64,000 nucleotides of DNA, from the NCBI GenBank assembly GCA_951799405.1, contig OX637356.1, positions 10,935,229 through 10,999,228 on the forward strand, read 5' to 3'. The stretch's first letter is position 1; every line of letters starts with the position of its first letter. Below are positions 53,793 through 63,010 of the stretch, one piece after another. Origin of the DNA: Agapetus fuscipes. Lineage: Eukaryota > Arthropoda > Insecta > Trichoptera > Glossosomatidae. The translations under genes and the position numbers were made by a program. The notes beneath the pieces are model-generated. The model searched no databases. It was not told where the DNA came from and worked only from the letters and a program-made list of their open reading frames with translations.

Positions 53793-54668
53793 AGGAATAA
53801 AAGGAGAGTCTGTATGAAGAATGTTATGTTATTTTAAAATAACATATTATAAAAAAACAATCCCGAAGTGTGCAGTGTGTGTTTGTGGGCCGAACGGAGC
53901 CGAACGGTCACGGAAGTGGCCGAACTGCACCGTGTGAACTAATCAGGCCGTCGTTCGTTAGTTCCCAGCAAGATGTCAGCCGATTAAGACGTCAGCGACC
54001 AAGCACCAAGCGGTGCAAGAGGGGGCACTACAATGGAGCTCCCTCCTCCCCATCTACTTGGATTTCCTGCCAACAAGGCACCCGCCTTGTGGACCAGAGA
54101 CATAGTGCATAGGAGCGCACACTCAGGGGCTCCCACGCTCGGAGGCGTCCGTTTAGAACTCCAGCCAACGGAATAGGGAGTGTTCTGGTGACAACCTGTA
54201 GGTCTGGCCAATCCCTTATTTCCCCTTTTTCCCCCTATATTAGTACAGTAATAAACCCTTATTTGTTCATGTTAACTTTATCTTTTAATTATAAAACCCT
54301 TCCCAAAGTACAAGTGAGCCGCCGAAAGAAAGAACCCCACGCCCTGAGAGTGATGCTGATGAGAGCTAGCCGGATGTAAGTATCCTGGAGATACCTTTCC
54401 ATGTAAACATAACAAGAAGGTTATGACTCTGGAGGGAATGAAATAAGTGTGTAAGGACAGAAAGAAATGCCGGTTGATCTGTGATGTTGGCGGCTAGGGT
54501 TTTTGAAATTAAAATTTGTTTTCTGTTAGTTTTTGATGTCCATACATGTTATAATTTGTTGATTTTAAAAATTTAATTTGCTGTGTATGTTCCTTGACTT
54601 ACGTGTTGGTATGCGGCTGACCACCCATGCTGTAGAAAATGGTTCACTTTGCCAATGTCACTCCTGTT
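53793..54668 (+). pseudogene. RTE-like ORF end and 3' UTR, split by a solo LTR
   Basis: 53793-53821 reads NKRRVCMK up to the insertion. 54419-54505 resumes with VMTLEGM and later CKDRKKCRLICDVGG, then 3' UTR (ttgatgtccatacatg) and the common tail from ttccttgacttacgtgttgg until it stops at ccaatgtcactcctgttt (54668). Without the inserted LTR the two coding parts join in frame. Confidence 0.85.
53822..54414. mobile_element. 593-bp solo LTR with 4-bp target duplication
   Basis: Begins tgttatg and ends cataaca, a perfect terminal inverted repeat with TG...CA ends, and is flanked by agaa at 53818-53821 and 54415-54418. It is much more GC-rich than its surroundings (gccgaacggagccgaacgg, ccagccaacgg) and has aataaa at 54250-54255. 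There is no internal coding region, so it is the product of LTR-LTR recombination, or one LTR of a lost element. The 4-bp duplication favours a Ty3/gypsy-type parent. It is unrelated in sequence to the LTRs at 23660 and 29156. Confidence 0.85.
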
Positions 54669-54957
54669 TATTATTTACGTTTTTAATCCTTGGATTATCC
54701 TCAGATGCAATGAATGTTGGTGCAACTGCAATTAAAATCATTTCGCTATCATCAACACTCTTAAAATAATCTGTCTCAGGCTTGCAGAAACACTTAGGAG
54801 CACTTTCATATAAATTATGTACAGGTACAAGAGGTGCAATCCATTTTAAGTATGCATCTGGTAAAAGTGCATACATTATATTCTCCTGCACAATTAATGA
54901 GTCACTTTTTCTGTGTACTTCTTTAACACTTCTATAATTTTAGCTGCAAAGTTGTTT
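54658..54957 (-). other. Unrecognised 100-codon coding-like segment
   Basis: The minus strand is open for about 100 codons: NYRSVKEVHRKSDSLIVQEN, then MYALLPDAYLKWIAPLVPV, SAPKCFCKPETDYFKSVDDS and EMILIAVAPTFIAS. It has normal protein-like composition, unlike the chance frames elsewhere, but no motif I recognise. The frame is bounded by repeats on both sides: it runs into the truncated RTE tail at 54668 and begins near the tail copy at 54943. It could be a captured host exon or a fragment of another transposon ORF. Confidence 0.35.
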
Positions 54958-55072
54958 TGACATTTATGGCTCATATTAAACGCATTCCCACAATCATGCT
55001 GCGTGTGTGCATGCAAAATAGACCAAACCTCACATGAACAGAACACTTTGCAACTCCTGCCACCTGTCCCAG
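54943..55072 (-). mobile_element. RTE 3'-tail fragment, old type
   Basis: gctgcaaagttgttttgac, cgcattcccacaatcatgc, accaaacctcacatgaac, tttgcaactcctgcc. About 25 bp of the middle are lost. Confidence 0.7.
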
Positions 55073-55448
55073 TCCACGCAAAGTACCCTTTTCGTCTTCC
55101 ATCGAATCCACGTCTGATTAACAGTTATCTTGAATTCCAAAAACCGCTTTCATATAAATTATTTCATCGAATTTTAAGACCTACTTAGTCCAAAGCAACT
55201 GGGAAAAAAGTCCAGCTTCAGGAAAATACAGAAGTCGTTTTGCCTGTCTACAGGCGCTTAATTGAATCGATAAGTCTTCGTATTGGATCCATTGACTACA
55301 CATATTTTGATGAGCATTTCATTCAATTGTTATAACCAAGGTTTTAATATCGTTATGAGTATTAGTACCTTAGTAGATAATGATCACTTGTTAAATAGCA
55401 ACAATAATGCACTCAATATGCTAGCTGAAAATAAATTTAAATACTTTC
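55073..55448. other. No gene seen
   Basis: No recognised content. Confidence 0.3.
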
Positions 55449-55688
55449 GGGGCTATTCTTAGACATTTTAGTCGTCGGTTGAGACCACGCTTTTACAAAC
55501 TAATGGTGCCTGCGCTGGAAGTTTCATCAGCACGGTCATTCTTATCAACCAAATTTTGTAATATTTGTATGAAAACAAATCACCTGTCATTTGCGGCCAT
55601 CTTGGAATTGACAGGTCTTCATTCAAATGCATCATTAGTTTGTCAAAGCGTGGGCTCAACCGACGACTAAAATGTCTAGAATAGCCCC
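55449..55688. mobile_element. 240-bp MITE with long TIRs
   Basis: Terminal inverted repeats of about 58 bp start ggggctattcttagac on the left and ggggctattctagac read inward from the right, continuing through attttagtcgtcggttgag to cgc and ttt.caaactaatg with few mismatches. The interior contains tttgcggccatcttgg and gacaggtcttcatt, loosely like 8790-8825 of the other MITE. No coding capacity. Target duplication not clear (ttt/tta). Confidence 0.85.
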
Positions 55689-55764
55689 GTTAAGGGCCTG
55701 TTGCACAAAGCTCCAATCAGACAAAAATCTAAATTAAATGTCATTCAAAGTGTGAGTGGCAAAT
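55689..55764. other. Possible MITE end fragment
   Basis: taagggcctgttgcacaaag followed by tcagacaaaaatct. A similar taagggcctgctacatc with agacaaaaatcaa is at 5829-5875, so the fragment is dispersed. Confidence 0.45.
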
Positions 55765-56118
55765 TATCTAAAGTCTTGTCTTGTATCCTGCCGCCTTTCC
55801 TCTAGGGGTGGCCAGTACCTCCACACAAGTGCCTCCACTTGACTCTGTCCTTGCATACTTCTTTCATCTCATCTAATTTCATCACTCTTTTCATGCATGC
55901 TCTTCTCTTGTTTCCACTCTGTAGATTCCATTCATTCGCAATCTCATTTATCTGATCAATCCATTGTTTCCTAGGTCTTCCCCTTCCACGCTTACCTGTT
56001 ACATTCCCTTTATACACTCTTTTTGTCAGTCGGTCTTCATTCATCCTTTCAATATGTCCAAACCATCGCATCACACTTCTTTGAACTTTCACTTTCACGC
56101 TTTCTTTTACTCCGCATT
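55765..56118 (-). pseudogene. RTE-like ORF C-terminal fragment
   Basis: An uninterrupted stretch of about 100 codons reads VKVKVQRSVMRWFGHIERM, EDRLTKRVYKGN, GKRGRGRPRKQWIDQINEIA, NEWNLQSGNKRRACMKRVM and KEVCKDRVKWRHLCG. It is the C-terminal region of the same protein family as 61759-63000, closest to subfamily B (KGN..GKRGRGRP). Upstream coding is missing. Confidence 0.8.
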
Positions 56119-56127
56119 CATTTAGAA

Positions 56128-56372
56128 CCCATTCGTGTCATTTAGAACCCAAAGTGTGAAGAAAAATAGAGGTAAGGAACGACCGAAAAAAGTATAGAGT
56201 GATGAGATTGAGGAGATTGTGAAAGAATTCGATATACAAAGTGAATGTAAAAAAAGAAAATATATTAATAAGGTGATGGACATGAATGAACAAAAAGAAG
56301 TATGTAAGGATAGGAAGAAATAGAAGCAGCTCTGGCCACCCCTAGCGGAATGGCGACAGAGCAACAGTTACA
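56128..56372 (+). pseudogene. RTE-like ORF relic, subfamily B, head-to-head
   Basis: Reads GRPKKV-type and WSDEIEEIVKE-type sequence with stops, KCKKRKYINKVMDMNEQKEV, then ggccacccctagcggaatgg and a TTACAG-type tail. It faces away from the copy at 55765-56118. The junction carries two direct copies of tcatttagaaccca. Confidence 0.7.
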
Positions 56373-56787
56373 ATTACAGTATGAACTTTATTTTAGTATA
56401 GAATACAGAACGCATGAAACCAGATAGAGAAGCCGTTTGTTTTGTTGTAGAACGGAAGTTGAAAGAGCAGACCGTACAACAGGGTCTACCTACTAACATG
56501 TTACATGGCTGCGTGGGTATGTATGAAATTCATTGTTTTTTTAACCAAGCGAGCAACACTGGAAAATACTTCTGGGTTTATTTGGTACAGTGTCAAAAAC
56601 AAAGGCAATGCAATCAATATGAAGTTGTACTTTAAAATCACAAACTAATTGGGTCTCTCAAAAATACTTATACCAAGAAAACGATTGTTGACAATATTTT
56701 ATCTGCAATAATAATCTATTATCTAAGTTGCAAAGATATATTAAGATTCAATAATATATGGCTATTGTAAATATATATTTATTAAAT
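56373..56787. other. No gene; short tail trace
   Basis: 56712-56755 is the end of an old reverse tail copy (ataatctattatctaagttg). Nothing else recognised. Confidence 0.4.
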
Positions 56788-57062
56788 GATATTTTCAACC
56801 CAACGACGAACACAGACGAAAAATAAATTATTATTTTTTGTGCCCCGCCGGGAATCGTACTTTTTACCTTCCGATTCCAAAGAATTAAGTATTAGACTAT
56901 GGACCGGTCAGATAACGCCATTTCAACTGCAAATCTTTTTTAGCGAATGCAAGATGGAAAAGAATACAACTAAGCAGCACATTCGTAATTATATTACAAC
57001 TTCTTAAAGCGTCGAGTCGTGTCCAACAAAAGCAATGAAACCTTTTTTTTTTCACAGGTAAG
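56788..57062 (-). mobile_element. SINE-B head fragment followed by SINE-A trace
   Basis: 56788-56926 is a reverse SINE-B head (ttgtgccccgccgggaatc, gactatggaccggtcag). 56990-57062 is a poor reverse SINE-A end (attacaacttcttaaagcg, tttcacaggtaag). Confidence 0.55.
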
Positions 57063-57231
57063 CAATTTTTTTAAGGAACCCTGTGTGGAAGACTCCCTAT
57101 ATTTCAGAGACTCTAACGGTCTATGACACTTGTTGAACTGCCGCAGAGGTATCGGTGACGTGGCAGTTAATATCCTGATTCTTTGTTGCACGGCCGTTAG
57201 CTGCGCAGCGCTGGGGTGTGTTGCGTTACGT
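57063..57231. other. No gene seen
   Basis: No recognised content. Confidence 0.3.
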
Positions 57232-57545
57232 GTTGTAAAATATGGTTCACTTTGACAATGTCACCCCTATTTTAGGGCAGGTTGGCAAAAGTTGTAGGTC
57301 TTATGTTCGTTCGAGATTGGGTATATAATAATCATTGTCAAATTGATCACTTTGTCAATGTCACTCCTGTTTCTGAGGTGGGTGACATATTGTATCATGG
57401 CTCATGTTCATTTGAGATTTTGGTTGTTATTTTGTAAATACACATGTAGCAGCTGCAAGCGCAAAGTAACACGTGTCTACAAGTGAGCATGCATTTAGTA
57501 TGAATATTAAGTGTTAATTTATTTTTGCAACAGAGATTATATACA
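57232..57545 (+). mobile_element. Two RTE-tail pieces in series
   Basis: 57232-57330 holds the first half (ggttcactttgacaatg, gcaggttggcaaaagttg). 57340-57545 is a second copy (gatcactttgtcaatgtcac, tcatttgagattttgg, caagtgagcatgcattta) to tttttgcaacagagattat. Confidence 0.7.
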
Positions 57546-57929
57546 CATTTTAAGATTTCTGCGAGATTGGTCGTCGTAGTTCTAAATAGCTTTCGTCTTT
57601 TTCAGAAAAAAATGTAATTAAAATAGACTCTTAAGAGATCCGTGAGGTATTTACACACTCAAAAATATCCACAAAATGACCAGAACAATTTTGTTCAGTT
57701 CACTTGCAATTTACATAGAATAAAATCCGCCCCGCTGCCCACCAAATTTATTCTCCATATGAAAGAGTGAGATGCAGAATAACCCTCGTCATCCCTTTGA
57801 TGTGCTCCACAACGACCATATTGATGTAACGGCTACTCTTTTATTATTTCTACCATCCAGAATATCTTACCTTAACTCCCATGTTGACTTATTTTATAGG
57901 GCTGTTACTCCGTTATAATTTTAGTATTT
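57546..57929. other. No gene seen
   Basis: No motif-bearing frame. ccaccaaatttattctcc may be chance. Confidence 0.3.
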
Positions 57930-58425
57930 CAGACCGGTCCGTAGTTCAGAGGTAGCACTTCAGACTCTGCATGGAAGGTTGTGGGTTCGAATTCCGGCGG
58001 AGCACAAAAAATATACCATTTATATTTTCAAATTTTCTCTTCGCTGGGTTGAAAAAAACATAAACCTTTACCAATGACCGGTTACCAAAGGTCCATCCAG
58101 CCTTACAGCAACTGGGTCTTGCTTGAGAATTGGCGCTTTGTAGCGACGACGACCAAGCTCGTAAAAAGGTCAATAGCTCAATCGGTAGAATGTTTGCATT
58201 TCATGCCGAGAGCAAGGGTTCGATCTCAAGGTTTACTTAGCCTTCACAAGAAATGAGAACTAGCCCCCCCGAGAGCTGGGAAACCCCCACTTCAACCGAA
58301 AGTGGTTGGTGTGAGGCCAACCTTCTTACCCCTAAAAATAAATAGGTCCCGAATCGCCACATGCGACCTCTTCGCGGATAACGCAGGCAAGAAGATACAC
58401 TATCTGTGTAGCTTAGTTGCGTTTA
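57930..58425 (+). mobile_element. Composite SINE B+A, complete copy
   Basis: SINE-B head (gaccggtccgtagttcagag, ggttcgaattccggcgg) and body run to gcgacgacgaccaagctcg, then taaaaaggtcaatagctcaa starts a SINE-A head. B box gggttcgatctcaaggttta shows the same deletion as at 31499-31832. The A body continues to tacactatctgtgtagctt. About 495 bp with two tRNA-like promoter regions. Confidence 0.88.
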
Positions 58426-58615
58426 TTTTTTTATTATAAGAAATCATAATATTGTTTTTTTTACGACTCATTCCTTTGCTAAACTGCCCACTTATGGAGC
58501 GAGTTGCCTGTATCTGTGTTTCCAACCCAATTTAACCTAGTCTTATTCAAAACCATTATCAATCGCCACTTCCTTTCAGTGTCTCACAGCAAAACCAACA
58601 CAACGCAACACACAC
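58426..58615 (+). pseudogene. Non-LTR RT C-terminal relic
   Basis: From 58465 reads THSFA/C, a stop, then TAHLWSELPVSVFPTQFN and FKTIINRHFLSVS. Same family as 1-180, with one stop. The frame then decays. Confidence 0.6.
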
Positions 58616-59409
58616 CACAATACTTCGCAGAAAAATATATCTTTTTTTATAATAAAAACTTCTGAAATAAAAAATCATATGAAAAAATTAAATCCTTAGC
58701 CGCCAACACTGCAGATGAACCGCCATTGTAATTCATCAAAATATTATTAATTATTTCACAAACATCACGTAGTCTCAATTTCATTATTATGATTATTTAA
58801 CATTCAAAATACCACCTTAAAGGTCATCATCTCATGTGATTGAAATTGTCATTATTTTATGTATTTATTTTGCTGTGAGTGTATCAGTAAAACTGTGGAT
58901 CCCGATAAAGCAAAAACGTACAAACTCGGGTGAAGGAAATTCGTTCCGCCTGCTGTATTAGCCTACTTTACGTCTTGAGGGTTGTTTTCTCAAGGCGGGA
59001 AACAGATCTAGAGAGGGTGGAAGGTAAACATTGGGAGATGTAGCCCGGGATCAACTGTGTTCAGATTTGAATGCCGGGAATATTTATTACTTCAGGTATC
59101 GAGGATTGCTTTGTCAAAGTGAATGCGAGAAACTGTAAAAGAGAGGATGAAATAAAATAAAAAGTGTGGTTATAATCTGTGATTGAGCTTGTTCAAACGT
59201 GAATACCGGGAATAAGTATTCAATCGTTAAAGGTCTCGAAGTTGTTTTTTTTTCTGAGGTGAGGTGGGTCGAATAAGGAAATGATTAATTTTTATCTAGG
59301 AACAGCATTATTTCGCAAAAATGACTGAAATTCAAACTGCAAGCATAAAAATATCCAGGGAAAATTTAATTACCTCTGCTGTAGCAATGCCAAAAATTAT
59401 TAACCTTGT
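58616..59409. other. No gene; loose repeat motifs
   Basis: Repeated phrases gaatgccgggaata and gaataccgggaataag (59070, 59200) foreshadow the tandem repeat that follows. No coding signal. Confidence 0.4.
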
Positions 59410-59920
59410 AACTCTCGTGCGGTAGAGAAGCAAGCTAGAATTATTATGTAAATGCTATAACTACAGACAGGAACTTAATGCGCATAATGCACTCTAGAGT
59501 AAAACAAATATAGGATGAATCGAATACCGGGAAACGAAATAAGAAATGCTACTACGTCTCTGTCGAAGTCATCCAATAAATAAATTAGCTAGAAGCTCTC
59601 GTGTGGAAGGTACTAGGATATGAGAAGCTAGAAGAAAGGTATATGTTGGTAGGCTAAAGAACTGGATACTGCAGTCAGGTACTTGCTTTAATAATGCACT
59701 ATAGAGTAAAAAAATATATGAATCGAATACCGGGAAACGAAACAATAAATGCTTACACGTCTCTGTCGAAGTCATCCAATAAATAAATTAGCTAGAAGCT
59801 CCCGTGTGGTAGACTTGTGGAGGATACTAGGATATTAGAAGCCTGGAGAAGGGTGTACATGTAAGTAATAGAACTGGGGTACTATGGACAGGCACTTGTT
59901 TTAATAATGCACTCCAAGCG
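59410..59920. repeat. Tandem repeat of about 200 bp, 2.5 copies
   Basis: Anchors: cgaataccgggaaacga at 59521 and 59724, ctctgtcgaagtcatccaat and aataaattagctagaagctc in both, and ataatgcactctagagtaaa at 59485, 59690 and a variant at 59900. Period is about 203 bp. Confidence 0.85.
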
Positions 59921-60447
59921 ACCTAGGCTGCAGCGAGCTGGTCAAATATGGGGCAAGCCGAAGCGATGCAATATGGATGGTTGCATGTTGCGGTGTGAAT
60001 TTAAAAAAAAATGGCATGTGAAAACTGCATTCTGAGAGTTTTTATATCTATCTTTAAGAGCCCTATATCCCCTTAATCTGCCGTTTTTGTTTCTTACACT
60101 CTATGGTCTTAGCAAAAGAGTTACAGTGATGAAAAAAATCAAGTACGTTTATGAATTGTTTAACTTAGTTATAAAGTTTAAAATAAAAATCTAACCCAAA
60201 AATTGTCACAATTTTTTTAAAAAAAAAAACACGTTTTTTTTACGTTTTTAGCGTTTTTTTCGTGTGTGCTATATTTTGGAAATATTTGCTTTCTTTTTAA
60301 TTGCAGAACTATACATTTTTTAGTGCAATATCGGGCCATTTTTTAATACATCAATAGTTTTCTGAGTAATTATGGAAAAACTGAGTTCTTTAATTTAATT
60401 AAAATTTAATTCATTAAGTTGTTTCAGTTTTTCCATATTTAAAAATC
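59921..60447. other. No gene seen
   Basis: AT-rich, no coding signal. 60070-60110 (taatctgccgtttttgtttc, ttacactctatggtc) resembles, in reverse complement, 37300-37340. Confidence 0.35.
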
Positions 60448-60725
60448 AGCATAAGCTCTGCAACTCTTCGCGACCTTCCCTGAAACAAGGGTGACATTGG
60501 CAAAGTGAACCATTTTTTTACAGTGTGAGTGGTCAGCCTCATACCAACCTATAAGTCAAGGAACATACACAACAAATTACATTTAAAAATAAACACCCAA
60601 ATCTCAAATGAACATGAGCTATGTAACTTATGTCGCCCGTCCCAGAAACAGGGCTGACATAGACAAAGTGAACATTTTTTTTACAGTATGAGCGGTCAGC
60701 CTCATACTGTAAAAAATGGAGTCAA
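60448..60725 (-). mobile_element. Two RTE-tail 5' portions in series
   Basis: 60448-60568 runs from aagctctgcaactcttcgcg to cctataagtcaagg. 60600-60725 repeats the same part (tcaaatgaacatgagct ... gagtcaaggaac) with more changes. Confidence 0.75.
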
Positions 60726-61147
60726 GGAACAAGCTTTTACAATAAATGAGAAATAAACTGTTCCCGGTAGCCCCAACTTCAAATAAAGTGGTTGGCGTAA
60801 GGCTAGCCTGTCCATAACAGTTATAAATAGGTTATAGGTACGTATCGAATATTGAATTGAAATTGTTAAATTGTTAGAAAGAAATATTTTGCTCCGCTTA
60901 AGCACTCATTGATTAATCTTATTTCAGCAATATAATTTGTTCCCACCTCGATCATTGGACGAACAATTAGGGGCAAGATTCCAATAATTATTATCACCAA
61001 TAATATTATTCCAACCGGCATTGATATAAATGTACAGGAAAAACCGCTTAGCACGAAATCGAATAGGTCAAATCGGCACTTTTTATTATCATGAAATTTT
61101 TCATCATAAAAGTTGCTTCCTCAATACTAGATGCAGTAATCCATATT
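60726..61147. other. No gene recognised
   Basis: Contains a SINE-A trace at 60768-60800 (aagtggttggcgtaaggc). Minus-strand frames at 60866-61260 have no known motif. Confidence 0.35.
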
Positions 61148-61155
61148 CTATCGAG

Positions 61156-61403
61156 CAGTGACGGCTCCAGGTAAGGTGCATCAGTGCATTGCACCCCCAG
61201 TAATAATGCCACGATCCAATACTTACAAATTTGTCCCGCATAAAATACCGTTTGTGTCAAGTCCTATTATATGTACATTCATAATGATTTTAAATATTAT
61301 ACAGCTCCGCGAACATGAAAATACTCCGAGTTGGTAGGTATTCAATCAATGACGGCTAGTATAAAAATGCACTGCCCGATGAAAAATCGACGAGCCGTCA
61401 CTG
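61156..61403. mobile_element. hAT-like MITE, TIR cagtgacggctc
   Basis: Left end cagtgacggctc and right end gagccgtcactg are perfect inverted repeats. The left flank is ctatcgag (61148-61155). The right flank begins ctatc and is then cut by the RTE-like element; it resumes at 63011 with gaa. Joined, the right flank is ctatcgaa, 7 of 8 identical to the left one, which gives the 8-bp target duplication of a hAT-type element. 248 bp, non-coding. Confidence 0.8.
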
Positions 61404-63010
61404 CTATCTAATCTAATCTAATCTAAGCTGCAAAGATATATATCATTTAAGTTTTATATTAAATGCATTCCCACAAGCAGATATGTATAATTTCGCGCTA
61501 ACACATGCCGCATGTGGACCTACAATATAAAAACCCAATCTCAAATGAACATAAGCCTTGCAACTCTTGCCGTCCTTCCCTGAAACAGAGGTGACATTGG
61601 CAAAGTGAACCAATTTTTACATTATGGGTGGTCAGCCGCATAACAACCTATAAGTCAAGGAACATACATGACAAATTACATTTTTTTAAAACAATAAATC
61701 ACAATATATATATGGACATAAAAACTAAATCATAAAACCAATTTTACTTTAACAAACCTCAGCCGCCAACATCACAGATCAACCGCCATTTCTTTCTATC
61801 CTTACATACTTCTTTCATTTCCTCCAGAGTCATAACCTTCTTCATACAAGCTCTTCTTTTATTATGACTCTGGATATTCCATTCATTCGCAATTTCGGAT
61901 ATTTGGTCCATCCATACCTTTCTCGGTCTTCCTCTACCACGACATCCATCTATTCTACCAACATATACTTTCTTCGTCAGTCTTTCCTCATTCATTCTCT
62001 CCATATGCCCAAACCATCTTAACAAACTTCTTTTAATCTTCACTTTCACACTTTCTCTTGCACCACATTCTTCTCTTACAAAATCATTCCTCACCCTGTC
62101 ACTCCGTTTTTTCCCAATCATACTTCTTAGAAAGTCCATTTCAACAGTATGGACTTTACTAATTTCACTTTCATTCACCGTCCAGGCCTCGCTTCCATAC
62201 ATCAAGGTGGGTAAAAGTATGCCACTGCGTACCGCCAATCGAGCATTTTTTGATATGTTTTGATTTTTGGCGATACAAGTTGTGGCACCCAGTACACACC
62301 TGCCCTTCATTACTCTTCTTTCAAATTCACCGGTCATTCTTCCATCTTTTTCAAACTTACTTCCCAGGTATACAAACTCATTTACGACATCAACATTCAT
62401 TCCATTAATTTTAAATTCATAATTCATACTTTCATCATCTCTTTCAAAAATCAATACTTTCGTCTTACTTGCATTTAACTTCAGATGGTTACCTAACAAA
62501 GCTTCATTCAATCTAGAGAGCATTGTTTGCAATTCTACTGCTGAATCAGATACAAGAACTGCATCATCTGCATACAGTAGAACACTCACTTTGCTCTCTC
62601 CTATCATCAATCCACAATCATTAAGTCTAGCATCTCTGACACACTTGTCCATGACTATGTTAAATAGCCATGGACTCATCACACATCCTTGCCTCACACC
62701 CTTATAAACTTCAAACCACTCGCTATACTCACCATCAATACGAACACATGCCTTACTATTTTCATAGTTGGCATGCACCGCACCTAGGAGAGCCCCATTC
62801 ACTCCGTATGCTTTCAAAACATCCCATAACATACCTCTGTCTACTGAGTCAAAAGCCTTTTCCAGATCTACAAAGGCCGTGAACAGCTTCCGCCTCACCG
62901 ACAATTGTTTTTCAACAAGTTGTCGTTGAGTAAAAATCTGATCAACACAGCCTCTACCGGCCATAAAGCCGGACTGTATATCGGAAATCCTTATATACAA
63001 ACGAGCTATC
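61403..63010 (-). mobile_element. RTE-like non-LTR retrotransposon, 5'-truncated
   Basis: Insertion at 61409-63004 flanked by gctatc on both sides (61403-61408 and 63005-63010). From 3' to 5' it holds an ATTAGATT-type tandem tail, the common 250-bp tail unit (61430-61665), the upstream 3' UTR and the RT frame. It is the parent-type copy that links the abundant dispersed repeat to a protein-coding element. The 5' part, including the endonuclease, is missing. Confidence 0.9.
61759..63000 (-). CDS. Reverse transcriptase ORF of RTE-like element
   Basis: A 413-codon uninterrupted frame that begins at the insertion border with TTG, so the N-terminus is missing and there is no true start. RT motifs: QSGFMAGRGCVDQIF (9-23), FTAFVDLEKAFDSVDR with D45, GVRQGCVMSPWLFNIV (101-116), LLYADDAVLV with YADD at 143-146, LKLNASKTKVLIF and VNEFVYLGS. 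The C-terminal part carries LMYGSEAWTVNESE, LLRWFGHMERMNEERLTK and GRGRPRKVWMDQISEIANEW. This pattern is common to RTE-type and related insect elements. Clade is by pattern only; RTE is most likely given the short 3' tandem repeats. All RT residues are present but the copy lacks an endonuclease. Confidence 0.88.
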   Translation of the reverse strand: MYIRISDIQSGFMAGRGCVDQIFTQRQLVEKQLSVRRKLFTAFVDLEKAFDSVDRGMLWDVLKAYGVNGALLGAVHANYENSKACVRIDGEYSEWFEVYKGVRQGCVMSPWLFNIVMDKCVRDARLNDCGLMIGESKVSVLLYADDAVLVSDSAVELQTMLSRLNEALLGNHLKLNASKTKVLIFERDDESMNYEFKINGMNVDVVNEFVYLGSKFEKDGRMTGEFERRVMKGRCVLGATTCIAKNQNISKNARLAVRSGILLPTLMYGSEAWTVNESEISKVHTVEMDFLRSMIGKKRSDRVRNDFVREECGARESVKVKIKRSLLRWFGHMERMNEERLTKKVYVGRIDGCRGRGRPRKVWMDQISEIANEWNIQSHNKRRACMKKVMTLEEMKEVCKDRKKWRLICDVGG

